Below, in pieces: positions 46,575 to 55,955 of a stretch of DNA of 55,955 nt. The stretch spans positions 1 through 55,955 of the forward strand of contig JADGJA010000050.1 in the NCBI GenBank assembly GCA_027596035.1, given 5' to 3'. Position 1 is the first letter of the stretch. Every line of letters begins with the position of its first letter. The position numbers and the translations under genes are program-made. This DNA comes from Thoreauomyces humboldtii. Its lineage: Eukaryota; Chytridiomycota; Chytridiomycetes; Spizellomycetales; Powellomycetaceae. Under the pieces are notes generated by a model that was not told where the DNA came from, did not search any database, and worked only from the letters and a program-made list of their open reading frames with translations.

Positions 46575-48248
46575 TTACGCCGTAGTGTCGGGATGTAGTT
46601 TCTGAAACTGAGCTACGATATCGGCTCTCGTAAGCCCTCTAGTTTCGGGTTCTTCGGCTGACCCTTCTTCCGCGACGGTCTCTGCCTCTTCCGCGCCTTC
46701 TCGTAGGGAGACTGGCCTCGCCTTCTCCCAGGTATCCAACGCCCCGGACAGGTTCTTGACCTTGAGGTCAGCCAGCACCATCGCGGACACGGCGCTCCTC
46801 AGAACGGGTTTCCCAGCCCGCTCGCAATCTGCTCTGACTTCCTCGAAGACCTTCCTCGCGAGGGTGACGTTCCCCGCCTCAGCGTAAGCCTGCAGGAGCG
46901 AACATCTGAGCTGCATGAGCTTCTTTCCACCCTCCTTGTCGGCACCAGGGCATCTCTCTCGAGCCTCTTCGAAGAGCTCCCTGGCCCGGTCCGTCCGTCC
47001 CGTGACGCCTGACAGGAGGATCAGCCTCCCGTACGAGATGACGTCCGGACGGAGTCCCCGGGACACGAACTGGGACCAGTGACGTTCGGCCTCGTCCGCG
47101 TTCCGGGTGGCCACGCACGACTTCATGAGGATGTTGAACGTGTCCTGGAGGGCCTTGGAAAAGGCGAGCCCCTCTCCCGACAGCCAGGCGGGTGCGAAGC
47201 GGGCGTCGAAGTAGGCTCTCGCGTGGTCGTGGGCGGACGCGGCCACGAGGGAGGCCAGATAGGCGTTGTCCAGGGCCAGTCGAGGTGGGGTGGACTTGAG
47301 AGGTCCGGGACTGGGACGGTTCGAGAGAAGGTCCGTGACGGCTTCCTTGTGGAGGGCGGACAGGGCGTCCACGCGTGCCAGTCGACCCAGGATGTCCATG
47401 GCCTTTATCCGACTCTCGAGGTTGACGGGAGCGTGCTCGGCGCGCATGTCGCGCCACAGGTCGGCGCCTCGTTGCAGCTGGGTCTTGACACCGCTTTTGC
47501 TTCCGGAAGCGTACAGTCCCAGCAGGGCGTTGTAGGCCGTCACGTCCACGTGGAGCTTGCGTTCCCGCATCTCGGCGTAGGCCCGTTCGGCCAGGTCCAG
47601 GTCCCTCCACTTGACGCAGCAGGTGAGGAGACTGGTGAGGAGGCTCGTGGTCGGCGAGTAGCCGAACCGTCTCAGGTTCGACAGGGCGTCCAGCATGACG
47701 TCCCTGTACGTGACGGGGTCCGCGAGGAGGAGGTGGAACAGGTGGTGGTAGTCCTGATACTTCAGCCTCGCCACCAGTTCGTTCTCCTTGAGGACCGTGT
47801 AGACGTAGACGGCATCCTCGACCTGTTTGGCTTGGAGGAAGTCTCGGAGGAGCTCCAGTTTTTCGAACCCCGAGAGGGAGCGAATGCGGTCCAGGTTGAT
47901 GCGAACCCGCCGATGACGTGGGATGACGGGAGGTGCATAGTGGGTACGAGCGGGTGGTGCGTTGGGGTCAACGGGCTTCTGTGCCCTGGCGTACGAGAGA
48001 AGCTTGCCGGGTTCGGCTCGGTACGAGGCATCCCGCCGTTTGCGCTGGGAAGCCTGCGTGGGAGGAGATGACTGAGATCTCGGAAGGGATGCGGGAGCCG
48101 TCGGCGTGGAGGCACTTTGATTGATGATGGCAGAAGGAGCGCCCCGAGGATAGCTTGCTCGACTTGAAGTTGAAAATGCCACGAGTCGGAGTGTGAGGTT
48201 GCAGGTGCAAAAGACCTCTGACGCTCTGGACGCTATGCGTTTGGACAT
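46575..48248 (-). CDS. Mitochondrial pentatricopeptide-repeat protein
   Basis: Intron-less frame of 557 residues. The N-terminus (MSKRIASRASEVF and LRLVAFSTSSRA) is basic, Ser/Ala-rich and free of acids after residue 11, a typical mitochondrial targeting peptide. The body is alpha-helical with degenerate PPR units of about 35 residues, for example near TAYNALLGLYASG, the helix pair around KALQDTFNILMKSCVATRNADEAERHW, and DVISYGRLILLSGVTGRTDRARELF. PPR proteins bind organellar RNA and support its processing or translation. The specific target is unknown. The gene is head to head with NDUFV1, another mitochondrial protein. High GC at wobble positions matches NDUFV1. Confidence 0.85.
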   Translation of the reverse strand: MSKRIASRASEVFCTCNLTLRLVAFSTSSRASYPRGAPSAIINQSASTPTAPASLPRSQSSPPTQASQRKRRDASYRAEPGKLLSYARAQKPVDPNAPPARTHYAPPVIPRHRRVRINLDRIRSLSGFEKLELLRDFLQAKQVEDAVYVYTVLKENELVARLKYQDYHHLFHLLLADPVTYRDVMLDALSNLRRFGYSPTTSLLTSLLTCCVKWRDLDLAERAYAEMRERKLHVDVTAYNALLGLYASGSKSGVKTQLQRGADLWRDMRAEHAPVNLESRIKAMDILGRLARVDALSALHKEAVTDLLSNRPSPGPLKSTPPRLALDNAYLASLVAASAHDHARAYFDARFAPAWLSGEGLAFSKALQDTFNILMKSCVATRNADEAERHWSQFVSRGLRPDVISYGRLILLSGVTGRTDRARELFEEARERCPGADKEGGKKLMQLRCSLLQAYAEAGNVTLARKVFEEVRADCERAGKPVLRSAVSAMVLADLKVKNLSGALDTWEKARPVSLREGAEEAETVAEEGSAEEPETRGLTRADIVAQFQKLHPDTTA

Positions 48249-48563
48249 GATGGAATGCTTGACCGACGGACTCCACCTCGTGCTAGCGACGGTACCAGCA
48301 CACGATCGCTTGAACAGCCTTCACCTAGGGGTTACTGCTGCCGGGGGTTGCTGTTGTGTTTTGGTCGCCGTGTTTCTCACCAGCGAGAAGAGTGGAGGGG
48401 GACCATGCACAGCCACTCCATTGGGCAGGAGACGAGGACGAGGGACACACTTCCCAGTTTCTTCCGCCTTGCATGTATACTGCAGGTTGGCATACGAGGA
48501 AACCCGTTACCCTCCGTTGTTCGTAGCTGACAACAACCCCACCTCGGACTACTGGCAACAACA
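48249..48563. promoter_or_regulatory. Bidirectional promoter region of PPR gene and NDUFV1
   Basis: 315 bases between two divergent ATG codons of nuclear genes for mitochondrial proteins. No obvious TATA element is seen. Co-regulation is inferred from the arrangement only. Confidence 0.45.
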
Positions 48564-50082
48564 ATGCTCGCGTCGAAGCGTCTCGCCGCCACCGCTCTCC
48601 GGTTGAGAAGCGGTTTCGTCGCCGCTCGCATCCCCGTCCAACAGCTGCAGCGTGCCACGTTGGCCACCGCCGCTCCCGACACTCCCAGCCGCACCTACGG
48701 CAACCTGAGCGATGAGGACCGCATCTTCACCAACCTGTACGGAAGGCATGACTACCGTCTCGCAGGCGCCCTGAAGCGTGGCGACTGGTTCAAGACAAAA
48801 GAGATCATTCACAAGGGGGATGCGTGGATCATTGACGAGATGAAGACGTCGGGTCTGCGCGGTCGTGGAGGTGCCGGATTCCCATCGGGACTCAAGTGGT
48901 CCTTCATGAACAAGCCCGGAGGGCCCGACGGTCGTCCTCGCTACCTCGTCGTCAACGCCGACGAGGGTGAGCCCGGAACCTGCAAGGACCGCGAGATTAT
49001 GCGCCACGACCCGCACAAGCTCGTCGAGGGCTGCCTGGTCGCTGGACGAGCCATGAACGCGAACGCTGCGTACATCTACATCCGCGGAGAGTTCTACAAC
49101 GAAGCTTCCAACCTCCAGGAGGCCATCAACGAAGCTTACAAGGCCGGCCTCATCGGCAAGAACGCGTGCGGTTCCGGTTTCGACTTTGATGTCTACGTCC
49201 ACCGCGGCGCCGGCGCCTACATCTGCGGCGAGGAGACCTCGCTGATCGAGTCCATCGAGGGCAAGCAGGGCAAGCCCAGACTGAAGCCTCCATTCCCCGC
49301 CGACGTCGGTCTCTTCGGATGCCCGACCACCGTCGCCAACGTCGAGACCATCGCCGTCGCACCCACCATCCTCCGTCGCGGAGGATCCTGGTTCGCCGGA
49401 CTCGGTCGCGCTCGCAACAGCGGGACGAAGCTCTTCTGCATCTCGGGCCACGTCAACAAGCCCTGCACCGTCGAGGAGGAGATGTCGATCCCCCTCCAGG
49501 ATCTGATCGAGAAGCACTGCGGAGGCGTCCGCGGCGGGTGGGACAACCTTCTGGGCATCATCCCCGGAGGATCCTCGGTGCCCGTCCTACCCAAGAAGAT
49601 GTGCGAGGAGGTCCTCATGGACTTTGACTCGCTTCGCGATGCACAGTCGGGTCTCGGCACAGCCGCTGTCATCGTCATGGACAAGAGCACCGACATCGTG
49701 CAGGCCATCTCCCGACTCAGTGCCTTCTATGCTCACGAGTCCTGTGGACAGTGCACCCCTTGCCGCGAGGGCACCGGATGGCTCGCCAACATGATGACCC
49801 GCTTCGAGTCGGGGAACGCGAAAAAGTCGGAGATTGACATGATTGAGGAGCTCAGCAGGCAGATCGAGGGACACACCATTTGCGCACTGGTATGATCTCG
49901 AAGATCATCATGTCCAACATATCGGTGTTGTTTTGCTCACGTTCTTCTCTGTCTTGTGTGCTTTACAGGGAGACGCAGCTGCCTGGCCAGTGCAGGGATT
50001 GATCCGCCACTTCCGTCCCGAGATCGAGAGGAAGATCGATGCCTTCCACGCTCAGCGAGCTCAGCAGTCCGCTCACGCATAA
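48564..50082 (+). CDS. NDUFV1: NDUFV1, 51-kDa subunit of respiratory complex I
   Basis: Peripheral-arm subunit that binds NADH, FMN and the N3 iron-sulfur cluster. Exons 48564..49889 and 49969..50082 give 479 residues. A presequence of about 35 residues ([18 protein letters not shown]) targets mitochondria. The FMN/NADH site shows [16 protein letters not shown] and [16 protein letters not shown], then [19 protein letters not shown]. The 4Fe-4S ligands are in [15 protein letters not shown] and the later Cys of HTICAL, just before the intron. The second exon supplies [17 protein letters not shown], the usual C-terminus. Its presence shows the organism keeps proton-pumping complex I. Confidence 0.97.
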
Positions 50083-50341
50083 GGAATAGTCGAACCCTTT
50101 CCACATTAACCTATCTTCCTCCTCTTTTTTTTACCCCCGTCCTGTACTCACTTCCGCGCCTTGACAAAAATTATAACCGCTTACACGCGTTGCCTGGTTT
50201 CGAGTATCAAGTTCTCGCAGATGTTCTGCGCGGTTTGGAGGCAGGGACAACGAACCCGAGACCTCGCTGGATGGGAAGACCTGGAAAGGCAAGATCTTTG
50301 GAGGCCGGAAGGCACGGACGGCCATCAGAAACTTCAAGCAA

Positions 50342-51472
50342 TCACGGATCAAAATCCTCGACCTGTAATGGCAATCTGAACATCTTCTCCCTCCTCCAAT
50401 CCTCCAAGTTCGCGTCCAAAGACGCTATCCCGACGCACAAGGCACGTTGGGCAGCGGTACTTCCCCAGTCGTCCACGCCCTGCGGATACGGGATCGACAC
50501 GGTGTCGAGTTCGGGATACTCTGGCGGACGGGTCGGTGGGAGCGGGGGACGGTTGGCGACGTACTCTGGGGGCACCGAGTTGCGTGCCCGTGGTCTGACG
50601 TGGGTCCGTTGCGTGGGCGATGCGTTCAGAGCTTCGCGACCTGTGGGGACGGGGATGTTGGACTTGAAGGGGGAGAGGTTCTCGTACTGCAATGTGTTGA
50701 GGTCCAAGTCTAGCGCCTGGTGAAGCGAAATGCAACGTCGAGTCATGTGTCAATGGGGAACACGGCGTCTTTCGTCCCGAGGGAGACCAGAAGAAAGAGG
50801 GCCGCTCACCTTTGCCGACACGCGACCCTGCACGTCCCTGACGGCCTGCTTGTCGGATACCATCATCTTCCGAACCGCCTCGACGGGATCGAACTCTGTC
50901 CTCTTCGTCTGAGCGATCTGTGCCTGCACAGCGCGCGACGAGTTCGCGTAAGGACGGGCCAAAGGGTCCGTCTTGGATCCCTCCTCTCCTTCCTCTCCCG
51001 GCGGCGTTGTCGGGACCATGGGACACCAGGACGCCGGACGAAAGAGCTTCGAATCGATCTCCGGTCTCATTCCCAGCTGTCCTCGCAGACGAGGATCCAC
51101 GAGGAGGGTTCGCGGATCGACGGGGGAGGTTGGTCGACGTGGTGGTTTCGTGCCGAAAGCTTTCGGTGGGACTGTCCGTGTGGGCGGGATGCGAGGCGGG
51201 CTTACGAGGAGAAGGTCCAGTTCCCTCTTGGCCTGCAGCTTCCGTCGTTTCTCCTCCAGCTCCAACTGCTGCCGCTTCTTTTCGGCGTAGATCTCGCGCA
51301 AGGAGGGCGGAGTGTGGTCGTCTGAGGCTCCAGGATACGGAAAAGGGGCTGGCGGGGCTGTGGGTGGAAACATGGATCTAGTAGCCCCATCCTTACCATT
51401 TGCCGACGTTGTCGAGAGGCATGGACCGTGGGAAGTCGTGGTGGGCTCCTTGCCGGAAGGTCGTTTAAGCAT
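50342..51472 (-). CDS. Hypothetical Pro/Arg-rich protein
   Basis: Two exons, 50810..51472 and 50342..50716, give 345 residues. I do not recognise the family. The N-terminal 65 residues are Ser/Thr/Pro-rich. A charged helix follows (LREIYAEKKRQQLELEEKRRK), then a Pro-rich linker and a more conserved-looking segment, RTEFDPVEAVRKMMVSDKQ, that ends exon 1. The second exon has YENLSPFKSNIPVPTGREAL, PRARNSVPPEY and two PPLPP/PPEYP motifs that could bind SH3 or WW domains. The same frame stays open to an ATG at 51700, which would add 76 residues and overlap the TIM22 promoter; the downstream ATG is preferred. It has no membrane span. It may be cytoskeletal or adaptor-like, but this is a guess. Confidence 0.6.
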
Positions 51473-51753
51473 TGGTTCAAGATGGCTGCGGTCCAGTGTG
51501 TGCTTTTGCTGCGCACGACAAACTCTTGCACGCAGTTCCGAATCTTCCGGACAACAAACGGAAAACTCTTTTTTGTCTCTCGTCCGTTTTTCAGCACCGT
51601 CCGCACCTAGGCGCTGAACTACTCCGTTTCGATCACGCTTTACTAGTGCCTTGGCAACCTTCCGCCCGTTCAGCCTTCCCGCCTGCCTCTTCCCAGGCAT
51701 CCCTCACGTCGAATCTCTTTAGTGAAATCCAACCTCGAACCACACATCCCACC

Positions 51754-52310
51754 ATGAACGCCTCTCAAACTCCAGTGCCACAATCACCCGCGGGCGGCGG
51801 CATGTTCGGAACAGGAGATCCGCAAGCCATGGCCGCACAGGCTCTGATGGAGTCATGTCCAGCGAAGGTCGTCATGAGCGGAGCACTTGGTTTCGCGATG
51901 GGCGGAGCTTTCGGAATGTTCATGTCGAGTGTCGACTGGGGAATGAACACGGAAGAGTTCCAGGTGAACGGAACATGCTTATCTCTATCTTTGAGAAGGG
52001 TTCTGATCTTTGTCATTGGCCACATTAGAAACTCTCAACCCGAGAGCAGCTGAAAGCGACGGCACGGGACATGGGCACTCGGTCTCTCTCCAGCGCAAAG
52101 AACTTTGGCAAGGTCGGGGCCATCTTCGCGGGGACAGAGTGTCTGATCGAGACGTATCGGGCAAAGAACGACATCTGGAATGGCGTCTCGGCCGGATGTC
52201 TGACCGGAGGTGCCCTGGCCGCCCAAGCCGGCCCGCAGGCCGTCGTCGTGGGCTGCGTTGGCTTCGCTGCGTTCTCGGCCGCCATCGACTACTACATGAA
52301 GTCGGATTGA
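51754..52310 (+). CDS. TIM22: TIM22, inner-membrane carrier translocase subunit
   Basis: Pore subunit of the TIM22 complex, which inserts carrier proteins into the mitochondrial inner membrane. Exons 51754..51963 and 52029..52310 give 163 residues. The Tim17/22/23 fold is clear: span 1 with [18 protein letters not shown], then [30 protein letters not shown], which is the family signature, and glycine-rich spans 3 and 4 ([15 protein letters not shown] and [16 protein letters not shown]). Cysteines in the loop before span 1 (MESCPAKV) and in GTECLIE are where Tim22 forms its disulfide. Length is normal for the family. Confidence 0.95.
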
Positions 52311-53123
52311 AGGAAGCTTCCAAACTGCCTGCCTATTGAGGACAGTCGTAGCCCGAGTTGATACACACGTTGCGGGGCACTTGGGAATCCCGCTGATTGC
52401 CGTCATTAATCCCTCCGCCGTATACACCACGGTGGTCCCACGATGTACATAGGATAGAATAGAATCGAATCCATGCCCTACGCCGAAATTTCCCTGGGCG
52501 TCCGATGCGCTTGCCCGTCAAAGCTCAGACGCTCGCACAACGGGTCTCGAGTACTTGAAGTGGGTGGAGATGGCGTGCGGATGTCCGGGCTCCTGAGCCG
52601 GAAACAGCGTCATGCACGACGGATGCGCGGGTCTATTCTTGCAATAATGCAGGGTCCCATGATAGGCGCAACTGGGATTGGGGCATGGGAGGAAAGAAAT
52701 GTGGCCAACATGTATGCATCTATCCTATTCCAGCGAGGGGGTTGAGCACCCTTCGCATTCTATATCTTGCCACTTGGAGCTTTACGGAGGTCCTTGGACT
52801 CTTGGAGGCTTGCAAGGTGGTCGCTTGGCTTGCCGGCGTTAATCCATGGAGATCGGTAGCTGAAGGGAAAACTAATGGGTCAGTCTTCGGCAGCTCCCAT
52901 AGCAGCTTCCCTTGCGGTAAGGGAAGCGACGGCAGTTCAATCGTCCTCAATGGAACCACTGTCCTCATTACCAGCCACGCGTGGGAAGAAAGGGGAGAGA
53001 GAGGGAAGAGGGCAACCTTCCCAAGGGCCCGCGAACAGTTCCGCTGGACTCGCAGCACGAGAAAAGGAGACCTCTTCCCTTCACCCACCGCCAGCAGGTC
53101 TCTCGACGGAGGATGCTTGGCCG

Positions 53124-53178
<55 letters not shown>

Positions 53179-53426
53179 TGCCCCGTGCTTCATGCAGAAA
53201 GGGGAGGAGTGTGTGCTGCTTTGGCTTGTTGCTCTGTGTCGCTTTGCGTCACTTTGTTCATTTTTCGTGAGCGTGGTCCCCGTTATTCCTTTGCAGCTGT
53301 CCCGTGTGTGTTTCCCCAATCGCTATCATATCTTGCTGCATTCCCCCTCTCTCGGTGGCTTCTTCGTTCCCCACCGCCGCCGCCCGCTGCTTCACACTCT
53401 CTCTAATCATCATCATCAGGAAGAAG
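52311..53426. other. Long intergenic region upstream of the T-box gene
   Basis: About 1.1 kb with no convincing gene. It holds the CT microsatellite described separately and pyrimidine-rich DNA up to the ATG at 53427, including an ATCATCATCATC run at about 53407-53418. Long regulatory flanks are unusual in this window, where most gaps are below 500 bases, which fits a regulated transcription-factor gene. Confidence 0.5.
53131..53176. repeat. (CT)n microsatellite
   Basis: About 23 uninterrupted CT units, preceded by CCGTCTCTCC. It lies about 250 bases upstream of the T-box start codon and may vary in length between strains. Confidence 0.95.
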
Positions 53427-55134
53427 ATGCTGGGTGGTCACTCGGTTCGACGCTCAAAGCGTCGCTACATGAGCACAGACGGTGAGGCTTCCTCGTGGCC
53501 TCTCTGGTTGGCACAGCGCATACGAAGACCATAAGAGGGCAGATTCTCACCGCCTGCCATACATTCCCTTCCATCGATTCACAAAATCGCCTCCCCTCAC
53601 AGCAAAGAGATGGCATGCTGTGCCTCCGTCCAACAATCCACTCAGCGGAGTCGGAAGCGGTGCCAGCGGTAGCAGTGCCGAGGATGCCATGCCTCAACCC
53701 CTGGGACGAGGACACAGAGTCAAGCGGCAGAGCATCATTGTCGGACAGCCGCAGGTGGATTTGAAGCAGCTTCATCTGCATCATGGATTCCGCTCGGTGC
53801 CGAGCGCACAGTCGAGCACCTTGGTGCCCGAAGAGGCAAAGCTTTGGTCGCAGTTCAACTCGGTAGGAAACGGTAAGCTCGGCGCACCTTTTTCTCAAAG
53901 TCTCGCGCACACGGCCGATTCCTCAAAGCGAATCGTCGCTCTCCAGAAATGATTATGACCAAGAACGGTCGCTGTCTTTTCCCCACCCTTCGCTTCCAAC
54001 CTCTCGATCTCGACCCGAACGTGGGCTACTCGGTCTCCGTCGACATCGTCCAGGTGAGTCCCGACAAGTTCAAGTTCGGCAAGAACGAGGAGTGGGCGCC
54101 CGTCTTCTCGGGATCTTCAGAGTCGCCGTCGCCGTCGTACCGCTCCATGAACCTGTCGAAACGAGCTCGAACCGTGCCTTCCAGAGGCTTCGAGCATCAA
54201 GCCGGCATCCAGGAAGGTAGGTGCTTCAGTCTCCTCTGCAATCCTTGTCCTCTGCTCTAGTTCTCATCTTTCCCCTCCTTTTTTTTATCAGGCGAATATT
54301 GGACAGCGAACGGCATCTCGTTCGCCAAGATCAAGCTGACGAACTCCGGCGGCGGAAAGGAGAACAAAGGAGACGGCATCTTCCAGCTGCAGTCTTTCCA
54401 CAAGTACATTCCTCGCATCCATCTCGTCAAGCACGCCATCGGAGGCAGGGAGACAACCACTTTCACCTTCGAGGAGACGACCTTCATAGCCGTCACCCAC
54501 TATCAGAACGACAAGGTCAACAGCCTGAAGAAGAACTACAATCCCCATGCCAAGGGATTCAAGGTATCGGAACCAATTCACTCTGCTCTATTTTCCATGT
54601 TTCACGAGCTTTCTCATCGTCTTTCAGGATCAGCAGGTCAAGGCGGTTGCTTCCCGAGTCCGAGCTTGCAATCTTTCGGGAGACCGCGATGCCCTCTCGC
54701 ATCTCGTCAGTCCCGTATCCTCCCGCCGGAGTCAGCGACTCCGGTACAGCACCAAGCAGCAGTATACCACATTCTCCTCCTCCGACGAAGAGCAAGAGCG
54801 AGCATCCTTCTCGAAGAAGGACGAGGACAAGGAGAACGCTGTTGAGACCGACATGGAATCGAGCACCACCACAGACGAGGACGTTTCGGACCTCCACGAC
54901 GCCGTCGGCAGCACCGACGAGGAAGGAGCCATGATCGACGACCGGGAAGTGCTCGCAGAAGTCCGTCCCACGCCGTTGCAGTTGCTTTCCATGTGTTGCT
55001 CCCACATCCTCGAGAAGGGAGATTTGAACATCGGTCCAGAGAACGAGTCGCTTGATCTCATCGAGCCACGATCGCCACTCCATCCGTTGGACGCCTTTGC
55101 TCTCGCTTGCGAGTCCAACAGACGGTCCGTTTGA
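53427..55134 (+). CDS. T-box transcription factor
   Basis: DNA-binding protein of the T-box family. Exons 53427..53481, 53543..53872, 53947..54216, 54292..54563 and 54628..55134 give 477 residues. The T-box spans about residues 118-318. It opens with LWSQFNSVGNEMIMTKNGR and LFPTLRF, continues with YSVSVDIVQVSPDKFKF and NEEWAPVF, then WTANGISFAKIKLTN and FQLQSFHKYIPRIHLV, and closes with TFIAVTHYQNDKVNSLKKNY and NPHAKGF. Those closing residues make the DNA minor-groove and dimer contacts in Brachyury. An extra Ser-rich loop (SGSSESPSPSYRS) enlarges the middle. N-terminal residues are basic (RRSKRRY). The C-terminal tail of about 160 residues is acidic and Ser-rich, a plausible activation region. 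The exon 2 acceptor has two in-phase options (53542 or 53602). Confidence 0.95.
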
Positions 55135-55538
55135 GTTACATTTACAAGTACCAAACCACGCTTATCACTCTTCGTTCGCCGCCACCCGTCCTTCGGCATG
55201 TCTGCATCCGCCGGTTATCGAAGGTCGTTTCCCAGGTTCTATTTTTGTTGAGCTACTTTTGTATGTTCCCCTGTACCCCTACAGCTTTAGTTTCTGCTTC
55301 CTCCTTTCCCATCACTTCGGAACTTCCGAGCATCTTTTCCTATGATTTAAGAGGACCCTGTTTTCGCTCCTCGAATGAGAACCACCGTTTTCTCTGAATC
55401 GTTGAATGTTATTTGATAAATGTATCTACCATCCCAAGACGCGTTGCCCTTATAAAGGCACGCGCCTTCTATATAAGATCGTCCATGGCGCATACAGAGC
55501 CGCCTCTCCATACCCACACGCATCATACACAACCAGCC
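55135..55538. other. Intergenic, 3' of the T-box gene
   Basis: Gap of about 400 bases. A TATAAAGG and a TATATAAG element lie at about 55450-55477, 60 to 90 bases upstream of the next ATG at 55539, and are probably its core promoter. No other feature is seen. Confidence 0.45.
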
Positions 55539-55831
55539 ATGGGCAACCCATTCATTATATCCGAAATGGTGACGACTCTGGTCGATTACCTACTGGACGA
55601 CATAATGACGGAAGCACGGTTCTTCCAATTCAAAACGTATGTGCTTCTCTCGCGCCGATTCCGCGACGCCATCTACAAGGAGCGGCGCAACGCTCTCCGC
55701 GCACACGTCCCTCTATCATCTACGTTACCCGGACAGAGCGCTCCATTCGTCGGATCCGTTCAAGAACCCTCTGCTCGACCGCTTCGGCTACTTGCGTCGC
55801 CTGTTCGAGTACTTCGACGAGCTTTCATCGG
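55539..55831 (+). CDS. Partial gene of unknown function at the window edge
   Basis: Exons 55539..55636 and 55680..55831 join in phase to start MGNPFIISEMVTTLVDYLL, then RFFQFKTSGATLSAHTSLYH and LLDRFGYLRRLFEYFDELSSG. A GTGAGC donor follows at 55832 and the next exon lies beyond or near the window end, so the gene is truncated here. The 43-base intron is short but the frame after it stays sensible. The N-terminal helix-rich stretch (SEMVTTLVDYLLDDIMTEARF) vaguely resembles an F-box-type start, which is not enough for a call. Confidence 0.5.
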
Positions 55832-55955
55832 GTGAGCTTTCATAAATACATTTGAGTCACCAAAGTAAGTGACGGCCAAAGTAAGTGTAGAGCAGCGCTA
55901 ACTACCCCGGAGGTATTCTGCCTCCGCCTCTGCCTCTACCCCGTCCCCTGCCCCT

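Noticed and set aside
47079..49517. Two frames of over 320 codons antisense to the PPR and NDUFV1 genes
   Set aside because: High-GC antisense shadows; the sense strands encode clear families.

Overview
The window is nuclear DNA of a fungus. Genes are split by short introns, mostly about 45 to 75 bases, with GT...AG ends and CTAAC/CTGAC-like branch sites. Several fungal signatures are present, including a Pkc1-type kinase (HR1-C2-C1-C1-kinase) and a Nab2/ZC3H14-type protein. Two genes belong to the cilium/centriole: a near full-length CEP290 and an epsilon-tubulin. A T-box transcription factor and a class III adenylate cyclase with FHA and GAF domains are also present. Together these point to a flagellated, early-diverging (chytrid-like) fungus rather than a yeast or filamentous Dikarya. 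I cannot name the species. All exon models were built by eye from reading frame, splice signals and remembered family conservation.

Layout. 0-6 kb: CZIB zinc protein, a two-span membrane protein, REX1B-domain protein, a membrane-anchored inositol polyphosphate 5-phosphatase and a METTL21-type methyltransferase. 6-13 kb: VPS54 (GARP tether) and the FHA-GAF-cyclase. 13-17.5 kb: an alpha/beta hydrolase, an unrecognised two-exon gene, an AT-rich gap and mitochondrial bL27. 17.6-28.1 kb: CEP290 (20 exons) and epsilon-tubulin, head to head over about 0.4 kb. 28.3-32.8 kb: an unrecognised multi-pass membrane protein and a TBC1D19-like Rab GAP. 33-38.2 kb: a tandem segmental duplication carrying two nearly identical seven-span membrane protein genes and a NAPE-PLD-type zinc hydrolase, with a truncated, frameshifted hydrolase tail between the copies. 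38.5-41.2 kb: ZC3H14/Nab2 and a small orphan. 41.2-42.7 kb: a gap holding a decayed polyubiquitin relic. 42.7-46.4 kb: Pkc1. 46.5-52.3 kb: a PPR protein and NDUFV1 (head to head), an orphan, and TIM22. 52.3-55.1 kb: a long gap with a CT microsatellite, then the T-box gene. The window ends inside a further gene.

How the genes relate. This is mostly an ordinary core-genome neighbourhood rather than one operon-like system. Two pairings look meaningful: CEP290 with epsilon-tubulin (basal body/transition zone) and PPR with NDUFV1 (mitochondrion). Signalling parts (5-phosphatase, adenylate cyclase, Pkc1, NAPE-PLD-like enzyme beside seven-span proteins) are scattered across the window. The most notable contents are the cyclase architecture, the fungal T-box gene, the CEP290/epsilon-tubulin pair and the duplicated seven-span/NAPE-PLD block.
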